From positions 1 to 34,381 of the forward strand of contig JANBQS010000112.1 in NCBI GenBank assembly GCA_027577415.1: 34,381 bases of DNA, written 5' to 3'. The notes under the pieces are model-generated. The model made no database searches, was not told the origin of the DNA, and saw only the letters and a list, made by a program, of their open reading frames with translations. A program made the translations under genes and the position numbers. This document shows, piece after piece, positions 7,701 to 15,523 of this stretch (the first letter of the stretch is position 1; each line of letters begins with the position of its first letter). The stretch comes from Coemansia sp. RSA 922 (Eukaryota > Kickxellomycota > Kickxellomycetes > Kickxellales > Kickxellaceae).

Positions 7701-10245
7701 TCAAAGGCGTGCCGCTGCCGCCGCGCAATACACCACCGCTTGCTGGCGTGCTAGTACGGCTTGAAGCCACTGAGCGGTTGCCAGGCCCGCCTGTGCGGCC
7801 CATGACAATATCCAGCTCAGTCAGGCTCTTGTTGGGCACAACTGCTCCGCCCTTGAGCGACTGCCTGTCGGCAACCGAAGGCGAGCTGCGTTGGCTGGCG
7901 CTCGACACTGTTGACGGTGTCTCGGTGCGGCGCAGCCGAGCGTTCTCAATGCCTCCAGTGCGGCGCAACACGGCGGCCAACTCGGGCGGCATGTCTTCCA
8001 GGCGCATAGGCAGGCTGACAGCCGAGCTATTGAGCGAGTCTTGATCTACAGGCACGACAGCCTCCTCTTCCTCCTCAAGTATCTCGCTGTCGATGTTGTC
8101 GGCGTCGCCAAACTCCATGCCCTCCTTCAGCAACACGTCAGTCCGGATGGTCGACTGCGACGCAGACATCTTGTACGCGCTGTCTGGACGAACATTTCCG
8201 AACTTGGATCCCATGGCAGAGTAGCGTGTCGATGCGCTAGCAGACCTCGACGAGGCACCACCGCCGACCAGACTGTCGCGCGAGGCATTCGACTCGGTGT
8301 CAAAGTTGTCGCCACTCGAGCGAGAATGGGCCGCGTTCTTGGACGACGAATGGGTGCTCTGGAAGTCGCTAGCAATGCCAGCCAGCGTCTCAGCCTCAGT
8401 GCGGCGCAACACCTCTTCAAGCTCGCTGACTGCCTTTGCAACCTTGGACTCTGCTGGGTGTCGCTCGGCAAAAGCGTCAGTGCTGGCAAAGCTATTGCCG
8501 TTGGCCTCGGGCTTGGAGTATTCGCCCATCGACGGCATCTCGGTAGCAGCGCTTGGCGACTCATCGCCGGTCGTGCGGCTGAAGGGCGACTTGAACTTGA
8601 TGTCCGAGCTAGCCATGTCGCGCACAAAGATCGGCTGCGACTTGAGGATGGTAAACGCTTGCGCCATGTTGAGCGGACGCACCTTGTACTTTTCGTTGTC
8701 GTCCCAGTACCCGGGACCCGTCTTGTTAGGGCCGCCAGACGGCGGTGCCTTGCCACTCGATTGCTGTTGCTGTTGTGGGCCAGAGGACTTTTGGTTATTA
8801 GCGGTGCTCTTGCTGCCAGCAGTCGAGCTGCTAATGGGCTCAGCGCGTACGCTTTCCGCAGGGTGTACTGATGCCGCCAAGCTAATCTGGTCGCTGCGAA
8901 GCGTGCCCGAATTGAGCGGTCCTAGGGACGGCGAGCCCAGGTCCTCCATCGACATACCACCACCAACTAGGACACTACCGGTGCCAGTCGAGCGGACAGC
9001 TTTTGGCACGGGGCTGACACTGGTGCGATCAAGCACGTCGCGAAGCTCGGTCTCGCGGATGCTCAAGTAATGTGGCTGCGAGGGCGACGATGAGATAGTA
9101 TGCTCGTGGTCAGAAGAGTACCCAGAGGACATGGGCGCCTTGACCAGTTCTTCCAAGCTAGCACGCAGCTGCTCTTTGAGCTGAGAGTCGGCGGTGGTCT
9201 CATCGAGGAGCTTTGAGATTTCGCTGTTGGTCATCCCGCCATCGCCAATAAACCGATAGCGACGGCGCAGCTCGTCCAAATACCGCTCAAGGACTTCGGC
9301 GGGGAAATACTGCGTCAGCAAGTTCTCTGCCCGCTCACGGTAGTTGATCTTGTCCTTTGACGTCCGGCGCGGCCGAAGCTGGTCGTGGCTGCGGGGCAAT
9401 GACCGAGGGCGAGCACCCGACCGCGCGCCCACTCCGCTCTCGGGTGGCGCGACCAGAGGGCCATTAAAGGCAGAAAAGACCGATGGGTTCTGGGCGGGAC
9501 GAGAGGCAGTGGCTGTTGCGCCGCCGCCGCCTCGCAGCACTGATGGGGTGGGAGAGGTCTTGCGCGAGTCAAAGGCCATGTCGGCGTCAATGGTGACGGG
9601 GAGCGAGCATCGGCTTGAATTGGTCGTGCGCTGCTCAGCGGGCAAACCACGCCACGTAGTCATGGTGCCCTTGTCTTCCATGACGGTTATCGACGCACTG
9701 CGAGGACGATAGTCTGCGTGCTCACGGCCACCACCGCCAACAAGTACAAGCTCAGGCGAGCGCTCCATACTCTGCGGAGTGTGCACCTCAGCTGCGTCGT
9801 CAGACTCGCGCTCTGTGTCAGCTCTCGACGATGGGCTTTCGAATGCTGGCCGGATCTCCAAGACGCTCGGTCCAGATGACACTGGGCGAGAATTCAGACT
9901 GACTGCGCTCATTCTAGTGCTGGCGCGCGAGGGAACCATGCCCGAGGAAAGGCTGTCTTCACCGCAGCGGCTGGAGAGCTCTGGCTGGGACACGTCAGAT
10001 GTCAGGCTGGAGGTGACAGCGCTAGCATTGGCTCCGCCACCGGTCAAAGTTGCCGCGGGCTGAGCAGTGCTCCTGGGCTTAATGGGCAAGGCGCGAATGT
10101 GGAGCTCAAGACCGCCGTCAGATCCACGTTTGTGCGAGAACTGTGGAGTGCGAGTGTCGCCATCGATGCTGAGGGCGGGCGAGGCCAAGTGGCTTCCCGA
10201 ATCGTCCTGCTCAACCACAATATCGCCATCCTCGTTGCCCAGAAT
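4768..10245 (-). CDS. Large two-LIM-domain protein with repeated short motifs (main exon)
   Basis: LIM domains are double zinc fingers that mediate protein contacts, often at actin structures. This exon encodes ~1825 residues; numbers below count from the GTG at 10218. LIM1 is at ~1187-1237 (CGVC, HASC, CEAC, final CESD). LIM2 is at ~1452-1503 (CPVC, HKAC, CRQC, final CKKH). The rest is largely disordered and Ser/Pro-rich. It includes a proline run (PAPPPPPPMPMF) after LIM2 that could bind profilin or SH3 partners, a basic patch (RRRSILMRKKS), and two families of short repeats: L.GGG-type motifs and five [ED]LxxV[LM]xRT motifs. There is no RhoGAP domain, so it is not Rga1/Lrg1. A paxillin-like (Pxl1) role is possible but unproven. 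The exon has no ATG for its first ~100 codons and opens directly after a TAG preceded by CTAAT, an acceptor-like site. Confidence 0.88.
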   Translation of the reverse strand: MLGNEDGDIVVEQDDSGSHLASPALSIDGDTRTPQFSHKRGSDGGLELHIRALPIKPRSTAQPAATLTGGGANASAVTSSLTSDVSQPELSSRCGEDSLSSGMVPSRASTRMSAVSLNSRPVSSGPSVLEIRPAFESPSSRADTERESDDAAEVHTPQSMERSPELVLVGGGGREHADYRPRSASITVMEDKGTMTTWRGLPAEQRTTNSSRCSLPVTIDADMAFDSRKTSPTPSVLRGGGGATATASRPAQNPSVFSAFNGPLVAPPESGVGARSGARPRSLPRSHDQLRPRRTSKDKINYRERAENLLTQYFPAEVLERYLDELRRRYRFIGDGGMTNSEISKLLDETTADSQLKEQLRASLEELVKAPMSSGYSSDHEHTISSSPSQPHYLSIRETELRDVLDRTSVSPVPKAVRSTGTGSVLVGGGMSMEDLGSPSLGPLNSGTLRSDQISLAASVHPAESVRAEPISSSTAGSKSTANNQKSSGPQQQQQSSGKAPPSGGPNKTGPGYWDDNEKYKVRPLNMAQAFTILKSQPIFVRDMASSDIKFKSPFSRTTGDESPSAATEMPSMGEYSKPEANGNSFASTDAFAERHPAESKVAKAVSELEEVLRRTEAETLAGIASDFQSTHSSSKNAAHSRSSGDNFDTESNASRDSLVGGGASSRSASASTRYSAMGSKFGNVRPDSAYKMSASQSTIRTDVLLKEGMEFGDADNIDSEILEEEEEAVVPVDQDSLNSSAVSLPMRLEDMPPELAAVLRRTGGIENARLRRTETPSTVSSASQRSSPSVADRQSLKGGAVVPNKSLTELDIVMGRTGGPGNRSVASSRTSTPASGGVLRGGSGTPLTPGDVDDELANVLRRTSGYAPSASSYAPSVASSVGRPDSVASDIKSVAAPEPTTRPATSSVSSNMRPGYAYSGRQDSSPAKPVEGYRSPVPQPRPVVHSPSRSAARSPPASYASSPLRAPAHQPAQRQSPPPYSQPAQRAPSQQPRREEQEAPSARSPSPELYRLPTPVFGRFPSPPAYIKNRGKVPEAAAEAQANGGSGGEPSQPPPRSRSPPRGRPHSHSVNQEQPRPQARQYQEEPVVDRLDLETGSVASRRTQPKPPSVFGSASTLMNANIRGNYDLPKVVEEDVDSLDSYPTSRRTRSPNLVGGGRLHPSDDVPSTRTPSVLCGGGNAHHAASNAKSCEAGCCGVCGKDVNKNDVVVRPQVMHASCLRCEACDCLLTSSTFRAINGHVYCESDYQRHFSSMNGTPSSPNSKVVAVRPGISDKQFKDMNKAIMESFTSVDDFLQHMRQLRQKGDQPGVADKVTAYAGDPTKVQRAGDVGVDRQTHYEREQVTSPSGTPWITERVVDKKVKTKVIEKRYPASAVSGQSQPPSIKCSGSAPLPARTINEDVGSTLIGGGSCSGAGDTVVHPRSDSSRMDAMRSTNHSSASRPSNALLNDTKAVNGWEHPMCPVCTHVVYQNDQVVHEGYGYHKACMRCRQCSQVVPVVSAIRIKGAIYCKKHGGELLRRRSILMRKKSTMGRRSRHTRQRSGVSSEGFVANDSASLPAPPPPPPMPMFSSAASTSALGLPAPPAMPEAGVPRRVTTALRNFLEAAAEQIENQSLLPVSPEPMSISPARSIITELPKSSRPLPQPKPKAGQGRQQHLYQPMAVPNYVPGPPAPPSSGQRPGSRSIFSGSRESFYDPNVVNALRQEAQRQINGSNVSLVAPSSPAVSVAAEKARRLLSPCGPSIADALHRYNSGSHDGRLSVSSQFDPFLEGSHDQLVGGGGRSPQRPQHSGAPSFSPNQQLDNLERRFRNANFRPPWALKSQSTFD

Positions 10246-11277
10246 CTACTCGGATAATTAGCAATTCGGACAGGAAAAAAAAAAACTTTCTTTTTTACGT
10301 TAGTTGCTGCTGCTGAGGTAAGGAGCTCGGATAGCCGGCCAGCAATGTGCAAAAGAGGGCCGATAAAGATCGACACAAATTGGCATTGGGAGTATCGTCG
10401 GAGTATCGACTGGAAAAAGGCAAACGCTAGCTGCGAGATGGGAGGATGGATATTCGTCAAGCCTGCGCATAAGGAGGCGCGCATGGGCGTGCAGTATAGT
10501 ACGTGGAAAGAGGATATGCAACGCATAGACAGCTTGCAGTGCGAAATCAACCACCCCCCACCGCACGCACGGGCATATGCAGCGCCGTCGCAGTGCGCGG
10601 CAAGGGGCAAAGAGTCAAGTCGCAGCCCTGGCGAGAGATGAAATGGGCGGAAAATTGCCAGGTGCAGCAAGAAATAGTGCGCAGGCAAGTACAATACCGG
10701 AAAGCGGCAGGCTCTGCAGCCATCCCCCACACGCGTGAGCTGCCCCGTTTGTTCTGGCGGCAACAAGCGATGGGCACAAAGAAGAGCAAATGAGAGACGA
10801 ATTGGGATGGGGATTATTGTGATGGATCATCGCGCTTCACAAAGCACAAAGGAAGGGTAAACATGGGGGGAGTGAAAGAACATGTTCGCATTGCGAGCAA
10901 AGCCGGCGCTTCTGCAGGGGCCCTTCTCTCGCCACAACACGAGAAGTGGGGCAAAATAAAATTTTGTTGGATCGTTACCTTTACGGAAACCTTGGTCGTT
11001 GTGCCATTGTCGCTGCTGTCAGCAAACAGACCGCCTGTAACGCGGATATCGTACTTGTATGGCGGCACGCGTGGTTGGCCCTCGCTGCCAGAGACACGCT
11101 ACAACAACACAGACAAAAAAAAAGTATACAAGTCGGCAATTGTACAATTAGCTGCGTGTGGTCCATTCGCAACAGTGTGGCGGTTTAATAAACAAAGGGC
11201 CAGCCAGTCGCAGAAGAGCGGTCTGTCGGAGGTCGAAATTGGTCGAAATGCCTTCTCAAAGCATAAATCAAACTTAC
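10246..11277 (-). other. Probable 1.03-kb first intron of the LIM-domain gene
   Basis: It runs from donor GTAAGT to an acceptor TAG, with CTAAT ~10 nt before the acceptor as a possible branch site. ORFs inside it on both strands look like chance frames: odd composition, mutual overlap, no recognisable domain. The intron is long for a fungus. Confidence 0.5.
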
Positions 11278-11295
11278 CCCATTGTGGTCAGCCAT
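11278..11295 (-). CDS. Probable first exon of the LIM-domain gene (MADHNG)
   Basis: On the minus strand an ATG at 11295 opens six codons (MADHNG) that run straight into a consensus donor GTAAGT (11277-11272). Splicing in phase 0 to the acceptor at 10246-10248 gives MADHNG-ILGNEDGDIVVEQ, supplying the start codon that the main exon lacks. The ATG context (CAACCATGG) is good. A shorter alternative is a GTAAAA donor at 10298, but the frame before it looks like untranslated sequence. Proof needs transcript data. Confidence 0.6.
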
Positions 11296-12470
11296 GGTTG
11301 ACCTAGTACTAGGCGAATATAGTCGGTCTCAGTGGTCGGGAGGTGCAGCGTATAAGCTGGCTAATATGAGCGAACCGTGTGTGTATGTTGGTGGCGGCGG
11401 TCCACGCAAAATGCAAGCAAAAGAAAAAAGTGTGTAGCTTTAAAATAATAATTACAAATGGAGAAAAGTGTATGTGGGCTCTTGCGTGCACCAAGCTACT
11501 GGAGGACGAAGAGGAAGAAGAGGAAAAGTGCAAGAATAAAAAAAGAAATATGAGGAACCTAAAAGAAAGAAAGAAAAAAAAAGAAAAAGAAAAAGGGGGA
11601 GGAACTCTCACAAATAGGCGGAATGCGTTGGCTGGTACGTGCTTGCTTGCTTTTTTTATGCCCTTTCGCCCCCCTGCAGCAAGCCTAGGCAAACAGGGAC
11701 TCTGAGCGACTGCGCTGATTCAGATACACCTTTTTGGCGGGGAGGGGGGAGAGGTAGCGCTTGACCCACGCACTATACATATAAGCACGGCTTGCTTCCA
11801 GTACTCCCCTCTACGGTAATGTCACACTTCGCCGAGCACTACTTGTACGGAAAACATCCTAAATGCCCACACACATACAATACTAGCATAGAGTTCAGCA
11901 ACATGTCTTGTCTGTGCTCTGTGGCTTGGTGCTTTCTTGGTTGCTCTTGGTTCTTTTAACATGGTGGTAGCACACTATTGCAGCCCCGCTATTATCCCGT
12001 TCTCTGCACCACTCCCTTTTGTTGCTGTGCGACCTGTCCCTTCTTGCCCAATTTGAGCGCATACCCGCGTACACCCAGCGCACGAGAACAAGCGCCCTCC
12101 CTGCCTTTCTTTCTTCTTTTTTGTCGCTAGATCCAACCCGGATCTGGCCTCCCCTCCTCCGCGTTTTGCTTTTTGGGCACAGGCGAGCTGGCTCCGATCA
12201 TGGCTCACGGCTCACAGCTCTTAAAGCCTAGGCTTGAGATAGCCAATCAGCCGCCCACCACTCCACAGCACATTTTCCGCACTGTGAAAAGGGAGGGGGT
12301 GGCTTTGTGCGAAAGGCAGTGCTTGCTCTTCTTTCTCCACCCTCAATTCCCTTACATTTCTGCACAACTCCTAGCTCTCCATTTAGTAATACTCTCCATC
12401 TCTCTTCTTAAATTTTATTCTTTCGCTATTACACTTTTTTTCTCTTCTACCCTTTCCGTAGCATTTAGAC
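11296..12470. promoter_or_regulatory. Divergent intergenic region between the LIM gene and the NDFIP/BSD2 gene
   Basis: I see no gene here. From ~11500 to 11607 the plus strand is almost purely purine (GAA/AAG-rich). From ~12320 to 12465, just before the NDFIP start, the plus strand is CT-rich, as is common in fungal core promoters. Both genes are probably driven from this region. Confidence 0.5.
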
Positions 12471-13364
12471 ATGGTTAAGGAACGCAGCTACAAGATTCTC
12501 GAGCAGCTCGACGAGTTTGAACTCCAGGAGCCAGCCGAGTCCAGTGTCGCTTCCTATCACGGTGATGTTGAGCAGCGCTTGACCCGTGAAAGCCATACCA
12601 ACGTTGCTCCCTCAGCCATGGACTCTGACGACGATGACGATGACGACAACTACGAGGATATCCCCGATGTCCAGCCCCAGCCCTCGCACACAGAAGAGGC
12701 AGTAGCGACTACCCCTGCCGGAGGAAGCTCGAACCCAGGAGCTGCCCAACCGCAAGGCGCTGCAGCTCGCTTGGCTGGACCCAACCCCACCGACGGCGTG
12801 TTTGCCAACTTGGCCGCCAAACCGGAGCTGTACCTCGGGTACGACGACAAAGTGCCCACTGAATCGCTACCCACGTACCAGGACATTTACGGTCCGCAGT
12901 CCAACTCCGCACCTCCGTACTTTGAGACTGCGGTTATATCTGTGGGCGACGAAGACGAGCTGCTCGTTGAGGGGATGCCCGTGGGGTCCATAGGCTCGTT
13001 CATGGTCAACTTGGTGGTCTCTACGGCGTTCCAGATCGTGGGATATATGTTGACCTTCCTGTTGCATGGATCTCATGCGGCGAAGAACGGCTCGCTGGCG
13101 GGACTTGGAATCACATTTATGAACTTTGGATTTTACATACGTACGCACTTGGGACAGAACATCTTTGACGATCCCAATTATCCACCAGGTCAGCCGGGAA
13201 AGCCGGGTGGGTCTGATAGCTCGGATACTCCGCTGGACAACGCGTACTTTGCGTACTTGCTTATGGTCGTTGGTGCTGCCATATTCCTCAAGGCGATGTT
13301 TGACTATGTTCGGGTGCGGAGGCTGCAGACTATTATTGAGAGCTCGCCAGAACAAAATGTGTAA
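12471..13364 (+). CDS. BSD2: NDFIP/Bsd2-family adaptor of NEDD4/Rsp5 ubiquitin ligases
   Basis: Bsd2/Ndfip proteins are Golgi/endosome membrane proteins that recruit HECT ubiquitin ligases to cargo such as metal transporters. The 297-residue product has an acidic cytosolic N-terminus with a run of eight acidic residues (near residue 55). A PY-type motif LPTY is at 133-136 and a variant APPY at 147-150. Three hydrophobic segments follow at about 176-199, 203-222 and 258-281, as in the family. The loop after the second is Pro/Gly-rich (DDPNYPPGQPGKPGG). No canonical PPxY is seen before the membrane part, so LPTY probably carries most ligase binding. The ATG at 12471 is preceded by a CT-rich leader. 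The gene converges on COQ9 with 65 bp between. Confidence 0.85.
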   Translation: MVKERSYKILEQLDEFELQEPAESSVASYHGDVEQRLTRESHTNVAPSAMDSDDDDDDDNYEDIPDVQPQPSHTEEAVATTPAGGSSNPGAAQPQGAAARLAGPNPTDGVFANLAAKPELYLGYDDKVPTESLPTYQDIYGPQSNSAPPYFETAVISVGDEDELLVEGMPVGSIGSFMVNLVVSTAFQIVGYMLTFLLHGSHAAKNGSLAGLGITFMNFGFYIRTHLGQNIFDDPNYPPGQPGKPGGSDSSDTPLDNAYFAYLLMVVGAAIFLKAMFDYVRVRRLQTIIESSPEQNV

Positions 13365-13429
13365 ACAAAAAAACATCACTCTTTTCCATACATGTACTTT
13401 CTTCTTCTTTTTTTCTATAAATAACTATG

Positions 13430-14209
13430 TTAGTGCGAGACATAACCACGAGAAGCTAGAATGTTGTAAAGGTTGCGACCAAACTGCTCGCCAAAGGCCA
13501 CGGTCTTTGAGCCAATGTGCTCGGCCTTGTCCATGTCTTGGAACCTCTGCTTGAGGAAGCGCCAAGTGTCCTGGCGGTTTGGTGATCTGTCCTCGCACAT
13601 GAACAGTTCGGTCGACAGGTACACTGCAGCCAAGGCAGATCTGCGAGCATACCAATCGATCCTTGTACTCTTATCGCCTGCCAAATACCACATTTGCGAG
13701 GACAGGTTTGTGAGATGGCGCATAGCCAGGGGTACGTTTTGTGGCTGAGCCAAGATTGCAGCGGCTTCGGGCCACCTCTGTACATAGGGCAGGGTTTGTT
13801 TCAGCCTGGTGGTGCAGATAAATCGCAAGCACTCGGATGTGTCAGGGAACTCGTGGAGCTGGTCGTCGACTTCAATGCAGGTTTCGTCCAGTGCTCTGTC
13901 CATAAAGTGAGATATCAAGCTAATAGCCCCGTCGGGCGCTACGCCGTGTGCCATGCTGGAGTATCCTAGTTCGGTGGCAGCACGAGCGACAGCTGTGGAA
14001 CTCCACCCGAGGTCATGAACTTTGGTCAACGCTAGGTCGAGTATCTCTAGGTTGGTGTTGTTCTTTATGTTGTCATGGCCGCTGAACCCAGAGCTATCGG
14101 GCACTGAACTTTGCAGGTGGCGGATCTTTAGGCCAATAGACGGCCTGGCTACCGTGCGAGTGGCTACCGTGCGAGTGGCTACCGTCCGACAGAGTAAACG
14201 CAGGCTCAT
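13430..14209 (-). CDS. COQ9: Ubiquinone biosynthesis protein COQ9, mitochondrial
   Basis: COQ9 is a mitochondrial lipid-binding protein that works with Coq7 in coenzyme Q synthesis. The 259-residue product begins with a basic, acid-free presequence (MSLRLLCRTVATRTVATRTV). The mature part has the TetR-like COQ9 fold: ILDLALTKVHDLGWSSTAVA, HFMDRALDE, then RLKQTLPYVQRWPEAAAILA, MWYLAGDKSTRIDWYARRSA and LSTELFMCEDRSPNRQDTWR, all recognisable family blocks. Length is normal. The presequence contains three copies of a 5-residue unit from a 15-bp tandem repeat. The start at 14209 gives the complete targeting signal. Confidence 0.94.
   Translation of the reverse strand: MSLRLLCRTVATRTVATRTVARPSIGLKIRHLQSSVPDSSGFSGHDNIKNNTNLEILDLALTKVHDLGWSSTAVARAATELGYSSMAHGVAPDGAISLISHFMDRALDETCIEVDDQLHEFPDTSECLRFICTTRLKQTLPYVQRWPEAAAILAQPQNVPLAMRHLTNLSSQMWYLAGDKSTRIDWYARRSALAAVYLSTELFMCEDRSPNRQDTWRFLKQRFQDMDKAEHIGSKTVAFGEQFGRNLYNILASRGYVSH
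14146..14190. repeat. 15-bp tandem repeat, three copies, inside the COQ9 presequence
   Basis: Unit TGGCTACCGTGCGAG at 14146-14160 and 14161-14175, and a third copy at 14176-14190 with two changes. The period is a multiple of three, so the frame is kept; it encodes repeats of R-T-V-A-T on the minus strand. Confidence 0.9.
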
Positions 14210-14936
14210 TGTACTTTAATTTTAAAAGTGTAGACACAAATTATCAAATTGACTGAAAGCAGAGACGAAATACCTCGGCTGTTTCTCGCCCTCACTCATG
14301 CCAGTCCAGCCGCGTGTGATCGCCTGATTTGATTATACTTCTGATCAACAGACTGCTTGATTATCTTGTGCACTGTCGTCTGTGAGGAAAGTACAAAAGC
14401 CCTGGTAGATGCTGTTAAACATGGTTGACGGTTATTTCGATTGTATTTGAGACTATTTGAAATCTCTGTACAGCTACTAGAAGCACCGACCAACGCTCTT
14501 TGGCCCCTTTGCCCTTTTCATTTCCAAGACAATAGCGAGAAATCATCTTTTTACAATATTTATTTGCTACCGTTATAGCTCGGCTCTTTCGAGTGGGCCA
14601 TCCCCTCATTGGGTTTCTCCTCCATAGACCGAACATGTAATGCATGAAACAGCTTACGCCATGCGCACCAAATAGCATTGCATCTAACTTGCCGCTCAAT
14701 GTTGTGTGAACCACGGGAATGATTTAGTCACAAGCACATGGCAGACAGTTGTCTCGCGCCATTTCTAGCCATCATCTGCAACAGAGGTTTTATATGCAAG
14801 GCAACTAAAAAATGAAATGAGCTGCCGGCCCTCTTCTCCATGTGTTGTCGGCTTAAGGGCAGCCACCCCCTGTATGTTGTTGTTTCTACTTTTGCCGACA
14901 CAATTGACTATTCTTGCATATAGCATGCATAGAGCC
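14210..14936. other. Intergenic stretch without a recognisable gene
   Basis: Only short overlapping frames on both strands, none with a domain or a convincing start. It probably holds the COQ9 promoter next to the ATG at 14209. Confidence 0.5.
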
Positions 14937-15392
14937 TTATTGGCGGCGGAGTTGGTCAATGTGTGACAGGCCATCATGCAAAAGGAGGAGAGTCGCCTCC
15001 AGGATAGCACAGGTGTCATCGGTCGGAAACCCGCCGGCCTCTTCTGCCTCGGGGAGGCGGCAGACTAGCTCGAGTACTGGGCGAAGAACGTCGGCAAAGC
15101 GGGCGCGAATATCCCGAAGTATCTTGTCCTGTTGAGCCAGGGCAGGAGTGAGGTCGCGGAGAACGAGCGGCATAGGCGGGGACTTGTACTGCAGTCCCTT
15201 GATGGTAGGGAAAGAGTTGACTATCTCTTTGCGTTTGTCGTCAGGGAGACTGGTGGATTGGTGTGGCTGAATGGTCGCGGCTGGGACATAAAGCTCCACG
15301 CCCACAGGCAGGCCGGGCCTTTCGAAGGTGCCTGACATAATGGCAAGGCGGAGCTCAATGTCGCGAAGGCGAGTTTGGATGTCATCGGACAT
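14937..15392 (-). CDS. Hypothetical 151-aa protein resembling the start of a retroelement gag-like protein
   Basis: An intact ORF from ATG (MSDDIQTRLRDIELRLAIMS) to TAA. Its middle reads FPTIKGLQYKSPPMP, followed by QQDKILRDIRARFADVLRPV and, near the end, AILEATLLLLHDGLSHIDQL. The order (FP..KGL.Y..PP.., then Q.D..L..I...RP, then a hydrophobic helix ending in LRR) reminds me of gag-like proteins next to reverse transcriptases in zygomycete-type fungi. That is a memory of a pattern, not a search result. If correct, the protein is truncated: no zinc knuckle, protease or reverse transcriptase follows, and further stops come within 20 codons. It could equally be a small host gene. Confidence 0.45.
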   Translation of the reverse strand: MSDDIQTRLRDIELRLAIMSGTFERPGLPVGVELYVPAATIQPHQSTSLPDDKRKEIVNSFPTIKGLQYKSPPMPLVLRDLTPALAQQDKILRDIRARFADVLRPVLELVCRLPEAEEAGGFPTDDTCAILEATLLLLHDGLSHIDQLRRQ

Positions 15393-15470
15393 AGTCTCGT
15401 GAACGATGGGGAATAAACCGGCAAATACCAGTGAGATGACCAGATGGGTTTAAATGGTAAGGTAGAGCCG

Positions 15471-15523
15471 GAAAAAAAAAAAAAAAAAAAAGAAAAAAGA
15501 AAAAAGAAAAAAAAGAAAAAGAT
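15471..15523 (+). repeat. A-rich homopolymer tract
   Basis: About 20 A followed by G-punctuated A runs. It lies 80-130 bp upstream of the minus-strand ORF start at 15392, where it reads as a poly-T/pyrimidine tract and could be a promoter element. Confidence 0.8.

Noticed and set aside
8041..8871. Plus-strand 276-codon ORF inside the LIM gene
   Set aside because: Antisense shadow of a long GC-rich coding exon; no domain, Arg/Leu-rich shadow composition.
10044..10766. 240-codon minus frame that could supply an N-terminus to the LIM gene through a GTAAAA donor at 10298
   Set aside because: Composition looks untranslated and the exon at 11278-11295 with GTAAGT is far better.
10863..11306. 147-codon plus ORF in the LIM gene 5' region
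   Set aside because: No recognisable features and it overlaps the predicted intron and exon 1 on the other strand.
11379..11705. Lys/Glu-rich 108-codon ORF
   Set aside because: Translation of the polypurine tract, not a gene.
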